NCBI GenBank assembly: GCA_020638835.1
Contig: JACKHV010000009.1
Coordinates: forward strand, 46,487 to 110,486
Source of the DNA: Planctomycetota bacterium
GTDB taxonomy: Bacteria > Planctomycetota > UBA1135 > GCA-002686595
Reading direction: 5' to 3'
DNA: 64,000 nt
Shown: in pieces, positions 52,382 through 61,127 of the stretch
Layout of the letters: each line of letters opens with the position of its first letter
How positions within the stretch are numbered: position 1 is the stretch's first letter
Notes under the pieces: generated by a model
Told to the model about the DNA's origin: nothing
The model's database searches: none
What the model saw: the letters and a program-made list of their open reading frames with translations, nothing else
Translations under genes and position numbers: made by a program

Positions 52382-54862
52382 ATGAACAGCACTCACATGA
52401 TGACGTCCGAACGCGCTCCGCGGCGCGGGGGACTCCTGCGCGCTCCCTGGACCCTCGCGATCCTCGCCGGGTCCCTGGTGGTCTCGTGCGGTGGAGGCGG
52501 CTCCGGATCCGGAGGCGTCGCACCGCCCGTCCAAGCGCCGCAGCAACTGAGCTACACGAGCGGGGTCTCGCTCGTGATGCCGGGCGCCCTCGTCGACATC
52601 CCCGCGCCCTCGGTCATCGGTGACGTGACGAGCTGGTCGGTCGACCCGCCCCTGCCCGCCGGCGTGACGCTGTCGAGCACCGACGGCTCGATCAGCGGCG
52701 TGCCCACGGAAGCCCTGGGTCGCGTGCGCTACACGGTCACCGCGACGAACAGCGGCGGCTCGACGAGCGCCGACTTCGTGCTGACGGTTCCGCCGCCCGT
52801 GCGCTTCGCGCTGGTCACGCACCAGGACGAGGGCACCTTCGGTCGCTTCCTCGTCGAGGGCGTGGAAGGCTCGCTGAAGCATCAGGGCTACGTCGTGCAG
52901 GACTCGGCCGAAGTGAGCCCCGAAGGCCTCGTCGTCACTCCGGACGGACAGTTCGCGTTCACCGCGAACAGCGGCTCGAGCGACCTGACCGGCTACCGCA
53001 TCGACGTCGACACCGGCGAGCTCGCGCCCGTCGAGACGCAAGTGCTGCCCGCCGGCGACTACGCGCTCGGCATGCACCCCTCCGGCGAAGTGCTCTACGT
53101 CGCCGCGAACTCGAGCGCGCGCCTCGAGGCCTTCGCGATCGACGACGTCACCGGACAACTCACGCCGATCGGCGCCTCGCTGCCGATCGCGACCGACGCC
53201 AGCGACCTCGACGTCTCTCCCGACGGCGACTACTTGATCGTCACGCACCGCTCGATCGCGCAGATCGACAGCTACGCGCTCGACCCGGTCACGCGCGTTC
53301 CCAGCTTCGACTCGAGCTACGACCTCGCACCGGGCACGCCGCTCGCCGCGGGCCTCGCGATCTCGCCGTACGGCAACCACGTCTACGCCGTCTTCAGCAA
53401 CCTGAACCTGCTCGGACACTTCTCCGCGGAAGCGGGAACCGGCGCGCTGACGCTCGTCGGCACCGGCATCCCGGCCTTCCCGGACGTCGCGCCCAGCGCC
53501 GTCACCGTGCACCCGAACGGGCGCAACGTCTACGTGCTCAACGCCGGCTCGTCGAACCTGACGCGCTACTCGGTCGCGTCCGACACCGGCGCGCTGACCC
53601 GCGAAGAGAGCCTGACGCTGCCGCACCCGGCCTCCGACTTCACGATCGAGCCCGCCGGTCGCTACGGCTTCCTCGTCGACGACACGAACCACTCGTGCTC
53701 CCGCATCGAGCTCGACTACACGACGGGTGTCGCGAGCCTGAGCTCCACGGTCCGCACGCGCCGCCTCCCCGGCCCGGTGACGCTCGTCACGGCGCAAGGC
53801 CCGCTCGAGCTCGTCGCGCGGAACCTGTACGTGACGAACGGCGGCACGGACGACGTCGCGATGCACAGCGTCGCTGCGGACGGATCGCTCACGGCGCTCA
53901 CGCCGAGCGCCCCCGCGGGCGACATGCCCGCCGGGATCACCACCGATCCCCGCGGACGCTTCGCGTTCGTCGCGAACTTCACGTCGAACACGATCACGCG
54001 CTACACGATCGAAGCGGACGGAAGCCTGACGGAGATCGTTCCCGCCACGCCCTGCGGACCGAGCCCGACCTGCCTGACCGTCGACCCCTCCGGTCGCTTC
54101 CTCTACCTGCTCGCCAGCGGCAACGAGTCGCTGCAGGTGTTCACGCTCGCCGCGAACGGCACGCTGACGCTCGTCGAGACGAAGACGTCCGGCACCTCGG
54201 CGCGCGCGGCGGTCGTCGATCCGAGCGGCCAGTACCTCTACGTCGCGATCCAGGGCAACCGCACGTCCGGCAACTCGGGGCGCATCGACATCTACGCGAT
54301 CGACCCGCAGAGCGGCACGCTGACGCAGCGTTCGCCGAACGGCCCGGCCCCGGGCGGTCCGACGAGCCTCGGCTTCTCGCCCGACGGCGCGATGGTCTAC
54401 TCGACCCTCTCGCACGCCGACCACCTCGCGCCCTACCGCCTGTCGAGCGAGCTCGGAACGCTGAGCCCGCTGTCGCCGGGTTCGACGACCGGGAACGAAC
54501 CGCTCGACATCAAGATCCACCCGAGCGGCAAGTACGCCTACGTCGCGGTGAACGACTCCATCGGCTTCGGTCGCATCGACCTCTACGACGTGCGCGAGTC
54601 CGACGGCGCGCTCGTGAACGCTCAGCTCGGGGCCTTGGTCCCGCGCGCCAGCTTCAGCTTCCTCGCCAACCCGAGCGCCCTCGAGATCTCGCCCGACGGC
54701 CGGACGGTCTACGCCCTCCACCCGGGGACGTCGACGGTCGCGGTGATGAGCGTGGACGACGGCTCGGTCGACGCGAACCTCGCCGGGCACCTGAGCCTCG
54801 AGTCCAGCACGCTCGTCGGCGGCGGTCCGATCGCCCTGCGCCTCACGACGAAGCTCGAGTAG
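52382..54862 (+). CDS. Lipoprotein with Ig-like domain and lactonase-like seven-bladed propeller
   Basis: The 826-residue protein starts at ATG 52382, with GGAGAAAG upstream at good spacing. The lipobox is L-V-V-S-C followed by a Gly/Ser linker. Residues ~55-140 are a He_PIG/cadherin-like Ig domain (L-P-A-G-V-T-L-S-S-T-D-G-S-I-S-G). The remaining ~680 residues are repeats of YVTN/lactonase (PF10282) type: V-T-P-D-G-Q-F-A-F-T-A-N, V-H-P-N-G-R-N-V-Y-V-L-N, V-D-P-S-G-R-F-L-Y. Enough blades for two propellers are present. It is probably a surface binding or structural protein rather than a lactonase (inference). Confidence 0.82.
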   Translation: MNSTHMMTSERAPRRGGLLRAPWTLAILAGSLVVSCGGGGSGSGGVAPPVQAPQQLSYTSGVSLVMPGALVDIPAPSVIGDVTSWSVDPPLPAGVTLSSTDGSISGVPTEALGRVRYTVTATNSGGSTSADFVLTVPPPVRFALVTHQDEGTFGRFLVEGVEGSLKHQGYVVQDSAEVSPEGLVVTPDGQFAFTANSGSSDLTGYRIDVDTGELAPVETQVLPAGDYALGMHPSGEVLYVAANSSARLEAFAIDDVTGQLTPIGASLPIATDASDLDVSPDGDYLIVTHRSIAQIDSYALDPVTRVPSFDSSYDLAPGTPLAAGLAISPYGNHVYAVFSNLNLLGHFSAEAGTGALTLVGTGIPAFPDVAPSAVTVHPNGRNVYVLNAGSSNLTRYSVASDTGALTREESLTLPHPASDFTIEPAGRYGFLVDDTNHSCSRIELDYTTGVASLSSTVRTRRLPGPVTLVTAQGPLELVARNLYVTNGGTDDVAMHSVAADGSLTALTPSAPAGDMPAGITTDPRGRFAFVANFTSNTITRYTIEADGSLTEIVPATPCGPSPTCLTVDPSGRFLYLLASGNESLQVFTLAANGTLTLVETKTSGTSARAAVVDPSGQYLYVAIQGNRTSGNSGRIDIYAIDPQSGTLTQRSPNGPAPGGPTSLGFSPDGAMVYSTLSHADHLAPYRLSSELGTLSPLSPGSTTGNEPLDIKIHPSGKYAYVAVNDSIGFGRIDLYDVRESDGALVNAQLGALVPRASFSFLANPSALEISPDGRTVYALHPGTSTVAVMSVDDGSVDANLAGHLSLESSTLVGGGPIALRLTTKLE

Positions 54863-54934
54863 AAGGAACTCCCCATGCGCGCCGCTCGCCCCCACCCGCG
54901 AAGGTGGAGCGGGCGGCGCGCTCCGTTCGGCGAG

Positions 54935-54940
54935 TAGACT
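54935..54940 (+). promoter_or_regulatory. -10-like hexamer abutting the gamma-glutamyltransferase start
   Basis: TAGACT ends seven bases before the ATG at 54948. The spacing predicts transcription starting at or next to the start codon. There is no Shine-Dalgarno sequence. Confidence 0.45.
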
Positions 54941-54947
54941 GCGCGGG

Positions 54948-56573
54948 ATGCGCAGACCGAATCCCCTCCACCACGCCGGCCGCAGCACCGTCTTCGCCCC
55001 GCGCGGCATGGTCGCGACGAGCCAACCGCTCGCGACGCAGGCGGCGCTCGCGATCCTGCGCGCGGGCGGCTCGGCCGCGGACGCCGGGATCGCCGCCAAC
55101 GCCGTGCAGTGCCTCGTCGAGCCGACCGGCTGCGGCCTCGGGGGCGACCTCTTCGCGCAGCACTGGAGCGCGCGCGACGGGCGACTCACCGGACTCGACG
55201 CGAGCGGCCCGTCTCCGGCGGCGCTGACGCTCGACGTGCTCGAGGGGCTCGACGAGCTCCCTCCGCACGGTCCCCTGCCGGTGAGCGTGCCCGGCTGCGT
55301 CGCGGGCTGGTGCGAGCTGCACGCGGCCTTCGGACGCCTCCCGCTCGCCGAGGTCCTCGCGCCCGCGATCGCCTACGCGCGCGAAGGCGCGCCCATCGCG
55401 CCGGTGGTCGCCGGCGAGTGGCGACGCAACGCCGCCGTCCTCGCGGACCAGCCGGGCTTCGCGCAGGTGTTCATGCCGAACGGTCGCACGCCGGCCGCCG
55501 GCGAACGCTTCCGCAACCCCGCCCTCGCCGCGACGCTCGAGCGGATCGCGTCGGACGGACGCGACGCCTTCTACGCGGGGAGCATCGCCGAGGAGCTCGA
55601 GCGCTTCTTCGTCGAGCACGACGGCTGGCTGCGCGCGAGCGACCTCGCGGACTTCCGCCCTCGCTGGGTCGAACCGCTGTCGGTCCGCTACCGCAGCGTG
55701 GAACTGTGGGAGCTGCCGCCGCCCGGCCAGGGTCTGACGGCGCTGCAGCTCGCCGCCTTGCTCGACGGCTTCGAGTTCGACGCGAGCGAGTTCGGAAGCG
55801 CGCGACACCTGCACGCCTTCGTCGAGTGCAAGAAGCTCGCCTACGAGGACCGCGCGCGCGCGATCGCCGACCCCGACTTCGCCGACTTGCCGATCACGGC
55901 GCTGCTCGACCCCGCGTACCTCGACGAGCGACGCCGTACGATCCGCGCCGAGCGCGCGAACGACCGCGTGACCGCGGGACCCGCTGCGCTCGCGTGCGGC
56001 GACACGATCAACCTCTCGGTGGCGGACGCGGATGGCAACTTGCTGTCGTTGATCCAGAGCAACTTCCGCGGCATGGGCTCGGGCATGACTCCCCCGTCGC
56101 TCGGCTTCAGCTTGCAGGACCGCGGGCAACTCTTCGACCTGCGCCCCGGCCGCGCGAACAGCTACGCCCCGGGCAAGCGCCCCTTCCACACGATCATCCC
56201 GGCCTTCGTGACCAAGGACGGCGCTCCACAGATGGCGTTCGGCGTGATGGGCGGTGAAGTGCAACCGCAAGGCCACGCGTGGATCCTCTCGAATCTGCTC
56301 GACTTCGACATGGACCTGCAAGCGGCCGGCGACGCCCCGCGCATCCGCCACGAGGGCTCCTCGGAACCAACCGGCTCGCGCGCGACCGACGGCGGCGAGG
56401 TCCTCTGCGAACCCGGCATCTCCCCCGAAGTCCAAGACACCCTCCGCGCCCTCGGCCACCGCGTCCGCGAAGCCCGCGGCGGCTACGGCGGCTACCAAGC
56501 CGTCTCGCGCCACCGAGACATCTACGCCGGAGCCAGCGAGGGCCGCAAGGACGGCTGCGCCGCCGGCTGGTAA
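54948..56573 (+). CDS. ggt: Gamma-glutamyltransferase family protein
   Basis: The 541-residue Ntn-hydrolase has the GGT layout. An N-terminal segment G-M-V-A-T-S-Q-P-L-A-T-Q-A and the G-L-G-G-D active-site loop are followed by the autoprocessing Thr in C-G-D-T-I-N-L-S-V-A-D-A-D-G-N near residue 350. The substrate segment is P-G-K-R-P-F-H-T-I-I-P. The family cleaves gamma-glutamyl bonds of glutathione and related peptides. There is no signal peptide, so a cytosolic YwrD-like enzyme is more likely than a periplasmic GGT. Confidence 0.88.
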   Translation: MRRPNPLHHAGRSTVFAPRGMVATSQPLATQAALAILRAGGSAADAGIAANAVQCLVEPTGCGLGGDLFAQHWSARDGRLTGLDASGPSPAALTLDVLEGLDELPPHGPLPVSVPGCVAGWCELHAAFGRLPLAEVLAPAIAYAREGAPIAPVVAGEWRRNAAVLADQPGFAQVFMPNGRTPAAGERFRNPALAATLERIASDGRDAFYAGSIAEELERFFVEHDGWLRASDLADFRPRWVEPLSVRYRSVELWELPPPGQGLTALQLAALLDGFEFDASEFGSARHLHAFVECKKLAYEDRARAIADPDFADLPITALLDPAYLDERRRTIRAERANDRVTAGPAALACGDTINLSVADADGNLLSLIQSNFRGMGSGMTPPSLGFSLQDRGQLFDLRPGRANSYAPGKRPFHTIIPAFVTKDGAPQMAFGVMGGEVQPQGHAWILSNLLDFDMDLQAAGDAPRIRHEGSSEPTGSRATDGGEVLCEPGISPEVQDTLRALGHRVREARGGYGGYQAVSRHRDIYAGASEGRKDGCAAGW

Positions 56574-57014
56574 ACCTTTCTCGCCGTCCTCGGCCGAAGG
56601 CCGTCCTTCGGCTGGAAGCCAAAGCTAGCGGTCGACTCCTCCTTCTGATCCGTCGGCCGCGCCGAACCGTGGTTCGTTCTTCCTTGCGACCTTTGTGTTC
56701 CTTGTGAGAGGTTTCCTCGAGCGTGCCGCAGCTTCCAGCTGCCGGAAACGCGTTCGCGCAAGAAGCGCAACTCGGAACTCCTGGCCGCAGGCGCGGTCAG
56801 AGAAGCCTCTCACGAAGAACACAAAGGTCGCAAAGTAGGACGAACCACGCGCAGACGAGTTCGAGCCCTAGAGAAGAGATCCTAGGGTGGCCAGCTTGGC
56901 GCGCCGGAGGCAGCTGAACATCCGACGGGATGGCGGCCTTCGGCCACGGAGAGGCCTGAGTGTTCGGAAGCGAAGCCGGCCAGTGGAGGGTCCGGCGGAG
57001 AGCGGAGCGCCGGA
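56574..57014. other. Gene-free interval holding a fold-back repeat
   Basis: No convincing gene is present in these 441 bases. Besides the long inverted repeat at 56668-56849, small hairpins such as GGCCGAAGGCC...CCTTCGG occur around 56590-56615 and 56930-56945. The region separates the GGT gene from the first selenoprotein gene. Confidence 0.6.
56668..56849. repeat. Fold-back (inverted repeat) element with 49-base arms
   Basis: The arms at 56668-56716 and 56801-56849 are inverted copies with about 42 of 49 matching positions. They share GCGACCTTTGTGTTC and its complement. About 84 bases separate them. The motif GAACACAAAGG is a common intergenic repeat theme in unrelated bacteria, so this may be a MITE-like element. 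Confidence 0.65.
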
Positions 57015-58079
57015 TCAGTCGGCGAGCAAGCCGTCGATGAGCTTCTCGATCTCCGGGCCGCGGACGTCGAGGGCGGCGATCCTTCCGTCCTTTCCGATGA
57101 TGTGCATCGTCGGGAAGGAGCGGACGCCCCAGAGTTCGGCGATCGGGTTCGGACCCTCGCCGGCGAAGGCGTTCGTCCAAGTGAGTCCGTGTTCCTTCAA
57201 GCCCTTGCGGAAGTCTTCCTCGGAGTCGTGGCAGTTGACGCCGACGATCGCGAAAGGCTTGTTCTCGTAGCGCTGCACGAGCGCCTTGAGGTGAGGGATC
57301 TCACCTCGGCAAGGGCCTCACCAGAAGCCCCAGAAGTCGAGCAGGACGACCTTGCCCTGGTAGTCGGAGAGCTTGAACGTATCGCCGTCGACCGTCTTCC
57401 CCTCGAAGTCGATCGCCGGCATCCCCACCGCGCGGTCGCGCAGCAGGAACAGATCCTGGCGTGCCTGGTCGGTCCACTTCGTGTCGGGCAGGTCGGCGAT
57501 GAGCGACTCGAGCGCGGCGAAGCCGAGCCGGCGGGCCGCTTCGTCGTCGGAGTGCACGTCTTCGTAGGCGAGGTAGTAGCGCGCGTGCGCCTGAACTTCC
57601 TTCGACTCGTTCTTGTCGCGCGCCGCCGCGAGCCAGGCGGAGAGTTGCGGAGCGTCGACGCGCTTGCGGTCGCTCCAGAGCTGCGTCAACGCGTCGCTGA
57701 ACCAGGCTTCGCCGGCGTGCTTCTCGAACAGGACGCCGTACCACTCGAGCCGCTTCGCGTCGCGCGCGTTCACGGCGATGTCCAGGTGGCGGATGTTGTC
57801 GAGTTGCCAGACGAGCGCGCGGCCCTCGCCGAGCGCGGCCAGGGCCTCGAAGCGGGGCGCGAAGACCTTCGCGGGGCGCGCGTTGCGCAGGCGCTTGCGC
57901 TCGGCCCGGTCCTCGGTACCGGAGAGCTCCGCCTTCCAGGTCTCGACCGCGGCCTCGTACTCCGCGACCAATTCCTCGAAGGACTCGAGCGCGCGCACCA
58001 AGGGCGCGGGTGATGCGGCGCAGGTCGGCGCGACCGTCGTCGGCGCGGCGCAGGCGAAGCAGACGAGCAGGGAGATCAT
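57015..58079 (-). CDS. Selenocysteine-containing TlpA-like thioredoxin-fold protein (copy A)
   Basis: The 354-residue gene runs from ATG 58079 (AGAGGA seven bases upstream) through one in-frame TGA at 57320-57318, read here as selenocysteine, residue 254. The sequence is L-L-D-F-W-G-F-W-U-G-P-C-R, so U replaces the first Cys of CGPC. The frame continues for 100 residues with a complete thioredoxin C-terminal half (V-G-V-N-C-H-D-S, S-F-P-T-M-H-I-I-G-K-D-G-R). A signal peptide and a ~180-residue helical domain precede the redox domain. It is probably an exported oxidoreductase. The paralogue at 59762-60979 has TGA at the same codon. Sec insertion genes are not in the window. Confidence 0.85.
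57283..57310 (-). promoter_or_regulatory. Candidate bacterial SECIS hairpin after the TGA of copy A
   Basis: Seven bases after the TGA, an 8-bp perfect stem (GAGGUGAG/CUCACCUC) closes the loop AUCC, and a further GCC/GGC pairing lies below a two-base bulge. The loop begins 18 bases after the UGA, within the range known for bacterial SECIS. A G pairs at the base of the loop. Confidence 0.55.
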
Positions 58080-58183
58080 GGGCTTCCTCTGGGGGGTCGG
58101 GCGGGAGCGGTTGCTCCGGCGGTGCCGCATCTTACGCGAAGATCCCCCTCCCGTTTCTCGAACCTACGCACACCCCGCGTGAA

Positions 58184-58224
58184 CGAGCGACGCCCCCGCG
58201 CGGGAGGCACGGGGGCGTCGCTCG
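58184..58224 (-). terminator. Strong hairpin terminator after glyS
   Basis: A perfect 15-bp stem (58184-58198 with 58210-58224) closes an 11-base loop. It begins 21 bases after the glyS stop codon at 58246, on the same strand. It also lies upstream of selenoprotein copy A, so that gene probably has its own promoter. Confidence 0.75.
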
Positions 58225-58245
58225 AGGGTGCAGTCGCCGGAGGCG

Positions 58246-59598
58246 CTACGCCGGACGCTTCCAGCTGCGCACGGCCTCGGCGAGGTACGCCGCCAGCTCG
58301 GCCGCCGGCACGCGCTCCTGCTCCATCGAGTCGCGGTGGCGCACCGTCACGACGCCGTCCTTCATCGTGTCCCCGTCCACCGTCACGCAGAAGGGCGTGC
58401 CGACCTCGTCCTGGCGGCGGTAGCGGCGACCGATGGCGCCCTTCTCGTCGTAGAAGGTGCTGAAGCCGGCGCGGCGCAGACCTTCGATGATCTCCTCGGC
58501 GCGCTCGGGCATGCCTTCCTTCTTGACCAGCGGGAACACGGCGACGGTGATCGGCGCGATCTCGGGGTGGAAGTGCAGCACCACGCGCGTGTCCTTCTCG
58601 AGCTGCTGTTCCTCGTACGCGTCGACCATGAAGGTGAGCGCCATGCGGTCGATGCCGCCGGCGGGCTCGATGACGTACGGGAAGTAGCGTTCCTTCGTCT
58701 CGGGGTCGAAGTAGCGCAAGTCCTGTCCGGACGCCTCGGAGTGGCGGTTCAGGTCGAAGTCCGTGCGGCAGGCGATGCCTTCGAGCTCGCCCCAACCGAA
58801 GGGATACTCGTACTCGACGTCGGCGCAACCGGTCGAGTAGTGCGCGAGTTCGTCGTCGTCGTGCGTGCGCAGGCGCAGCTTCTCGGGACGGATGCCGAGG
58901 CGTTGGTACCAGTCGAAGCGCTCCGCCTTCCAGAACTCGAACCACTTGTCGTTCTCGGCGGGCGGCACGAAGAACTCCATCTCGCCCTGCTCGAACTCGC
59001 GGGTGCGGAAGACGAAGTTGCCGGGCGTGATCTCGTTGCGGAACGACTTTCCGATCTGCGCGATGCCGAAGGGCGGCTTGACGCGCGACGACTCGAGCAC
59101 GTTCTTGAAGTTCAGGAAGATGCCCTGCGCCGTCTCGGGGCGCAGGTAGGCGACCGAGCCCGAGCCTTCGACGGGGCCGACGTTCGTCTTGAACATCAGG
59201 TTGAAGGCGCGCGCTTCGGTCAGTTCGCCGTCGCACTCACCCGGGCGCTTCGAGGGCTTCTCGGGGCAGCGCGCGTCGGCGAGCTTGTCCTCGCGGAAGC
59301 GCGCCTTGCACTTCTTGCAGTCGACCATCGGGTCGCTGAAGCCGCCGACGTGGCCCGAGACCTCCCAGGTCTTCGGGTTCTGGATGATCGCGGAGTCGAG
59401 GCCGACGACGTCCGGACGCTCGGTGACCATCGCCTTCCACCAGGCGTCCTTGACCTTGCGCTTCAACTCGACGCCCAGCGGACCGTAGTCGTAGGTGTTC
59501 CCGATGCCGCCGTAGATCTCGGAGGCTTGGAACACGAACCCTCGGCGCTTGCAGAGGGAGACGATCTTGTCCATCAGGTCGGATTCGGGCTTGGCCAT
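58246..59598 (-). CDS. glyS: Glycyl-tRNA synthetase, dimeric alpha2 type
   Basis: The 450-residue class II synthetase starts at ATG 59598 (M-A-K-P-E-S-D). It matches the alpha2 GlyRS of eukaryotes, archaea and some bacteria (GlyQS), not the bacterial alpha2beta2 form. Visible features are Y-G-G-I-G-N-T-Y-D-Y-G-P-L-G, R-P-E-T-A-Q-G-I-F-L-N-F, F-R-N-E-I-T-P and a C-terminal anticodon-binding domain with V-T-V-D-G-D-T. A possible zinc site is C-K-K-C...C-P-E-K. It lies between the two selenoprotein genes on the same strand; a TATCCT hexamer (59641-59646) is a possible -10. Confidence 0.94.
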   Translation of the reverse strand: MAKPESDLMDKIVSLCKRRGFVFQASEIYGGIGNTYDYGPLGVELKRKVKDAWWKAMVTERPDVVGLDSAIIQNPKTWEVSGHVGGFSDPMVDCKKCKARFREDKLADARCPEKPSKRPGECDGELTEARAFNLMFKTNVGPVEGSGSVAYLRPETAQGIFLNFKNVLESSRVKPPFGIAQIGKSFRNEITPGNFVFRTREFEQGEMEFFVPPAENDKWFEFWKAERFDWYQRLGIRPEKLRLRTHDDDELAHYSTGCADVEYEYPFGWGELEGIACRTDFDLNRHSEASGQDLRYFDPETKERYFPYVIEPAGGIDRMALTFMVDAYEEQQLEKDTRVVLHFHPEIAPITVAVFPLVKKEGMPERAEEIIEGLRRAGFSTFYDEKGAIGRRYRRQDEVGTPFCVTVDGDTMKDGVVTVRHRDSMEQERVPAAELAAYLAEAVRSWKRPA

Positions 59599-59761
59599 GG
59601 CTCTCGCGGGTGGATCGGTCGGTCGGCGGATGAGCCGAAGAGGATAGGGATCGTGAAGTACGGTCTCCAGCACCGGAGGCCGCGGCCGTTTTGGAACAAC
59701 GCGGTACCGTACTTCCGGGAACTCGTCCCGGACCCGCGCGCGCCGGCGTTTCCGCCGCGGC

Positions 59762-60979
59762 CTACTTCCCGCCGGGACGCAACGGCACGGCCGGGATCAC
59801 GCCGCCCTCGTGCTCCTCCTCGTGCCCTTCGTGATCCTCGGGATCACCGCCCTTCGGGGCCTCGCCCTTCGCTTCGGCGATGAGCAGCATCACGGCCTCA
59901 TCGAGCTCCTCCCCGCGCAGGTCGCGGAAGCGGATCACGCCGTCGGCGTCGACGACGTAGATCGTCGGGTATCCCGAGACGCCCCACTGGCTCGGCACCG
60001 GACCGTCGGTCCCCCCCTGGAAGAGGTTGGGCCAGGTCACGCCCTCGGAGGCGCACAGCTTGCGGTACTCGTCGGGGTCGTCGTCGGTGTTGATGCCGAA
60101 CAGCACGAAGGGTTCGTTCTCGAGGCGCTTCACGAGCGCCTTCTCGTGGGGAATCATCCCACGGCAGGGGCCTCACCAGAAGCCCCAGAAGTCGATCACC
60201 GCGACCTTGCCCGCGTAGTCGCTGAGCTTCACCGGATTGCCGTCGACGTCGGTGCCGACGATGTCCGGCACTTCCATGCCGATCTGCAGGTTCTCGGCGG
60301 CGAAAATCTTGCCGCGCGCGCGCTTGGTCAGCTCGTGGTCGGGGAAGCGCTCGGCGAGCAGCTCGTACTGCTCGAGCGCGAGGTCTTCCGCGTCCTCCTG
60401 ACCGGACCATTCGAGCGACGACGCCTTCGTATAGAGGCCGAGCGCCGCGAGGTTCGGATCGCCGGAGACCGCGGCGAGTTCGTCGAGCAGCGCGAACGCG
60501 ATGTCGCGGCCGAGGCTGTCGCCCCAGTCCTCGGCTTCGCCGGAGATCGTGCGGACCAGCGCCTCGCCGTGGGTCTTGTGGTGGTGGTCGATCAGGTCGA
60601 GGTAGAGCCGCAGCTTCGCGACCTTGCGGCGCTCCTTGGGGAGCTCCGAGAAGCCGAAGTTGCCGAGGCACCACAGGCGCGCGTCGATCTGGCCCTGCTC
60701 GGCCAGCGCCCAGAAGCGCGGGTAGAACGCGCCGTCGGGCGACTCAGGGTACTGCTCCTGCGCGCCCTTCTCGTTGCGCGCCTGGACTGCGTCCAGCTCG
60801 TCGTACCAGGCGTAGGTCGCCTCCATGTACTCCTCCATCAAGGCGGCGTAGGCGGCTTCGACGGCGGACTGTTCCGGGCTCACGACGTTCGTCGGCGGCT
60901 CGTCGGTCTGCAGCGCCGGCGCAGGGGGCGCCAGCAAGCCGAGCAATCCGACGAGGACTGCACTGCGGATCGGGATCAT
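59762..60979 (-). CDS. Selenocysteine-containing TlpA-like thioredoxin-fold protein (copy B)
   Basis: The 405-residue gene starts at ATG 60979 with an excellent Shine-Dalgarno sequence (AAGGAG, eight bases upstream). It has one in-frame TGA at 60175-60173, read as selenocysteine, residue 269, in V-I-D-F-W-G-F-W-U-G-P-C-R. The frame continues for 136 residues through the rest of the thioredoxin fold (G-I-N-T-D-D-D, G-Y-P-T-I-Y-V-V). A signal peptide and a ~200-residue helical domain come first. The end carries a His/Glu-rich tail (D-H-E-G-H-E-E-E-H-E). It is a paralogue of 57015-58079, sharing the motif but diverged in the N-terminal domain. Confidence 0.85.
60145..60163 (-). promoter_or_regulatory. 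Candidate bacterial SECIS hairpin after the TGA of copy B
   Basis: Nine bases after the TGA, a 6-bp stem (CGUGGG/CCCACG) closes a seven-base loop AUGAUUC. The loop starts 15 bases after the UGA, at the short end of the known range. The structure differs in sequence from that of copy A but lies in the same place. Confidence 0.5.
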
Positions 60980-61113
60980 GTTCTTTCTCCTTCCAGGGGG
61001 GTCGACGCCCGCGCGTGGGCGCCGTCCGCGCCAGTGTAGGCGAGCGGGCTCGACGGGGCTCCCGCTTCCTCCGCTTCTGGGCCTCGAGGGGTCCAAGGCG
61101 CCTGAACCGGCTC

Positions 61114-61119
61114 TATACT
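61114..61119 (+). promoter_or_regulatory. -10-like hexamer abutting the mqnC start
   Basis: TATACT ends eight bases before the ATG at 61128, predicting a leaderless or nearly leaderless mqnC-mqnE transcript. No clear -35 is visible. Confidence 0.45.
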
Positions 61120-61127
61120 CTTGCGCC

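Noticed and set aside
57015..58079. Reading copy A as a pseudogene broken by a stop codon
   Set aside because: The paralogue has a TGA at the identical codon, the downstream frame is fully conserved as a thioredoxin fold and base composition is unchanged across the TGA.
59641..59761. T-box-like leader upstream of glyS
   Set aside because: A GGTACCGCG string and a 10-bp inverted repeat (59655-59664 with 59706-59715) are present, but the AGGGTGG part of the T-box and a specifier stem are missing.
57318..60175. General reassignment of TGA to Trp or Gly
   Set aside because: TGA is used as the ordinary stop of many genes in this window, for example those ending at 8096, 6139 and 47 others where downstream sequence is not homologous; only the two redox-site TGA codons are read through.
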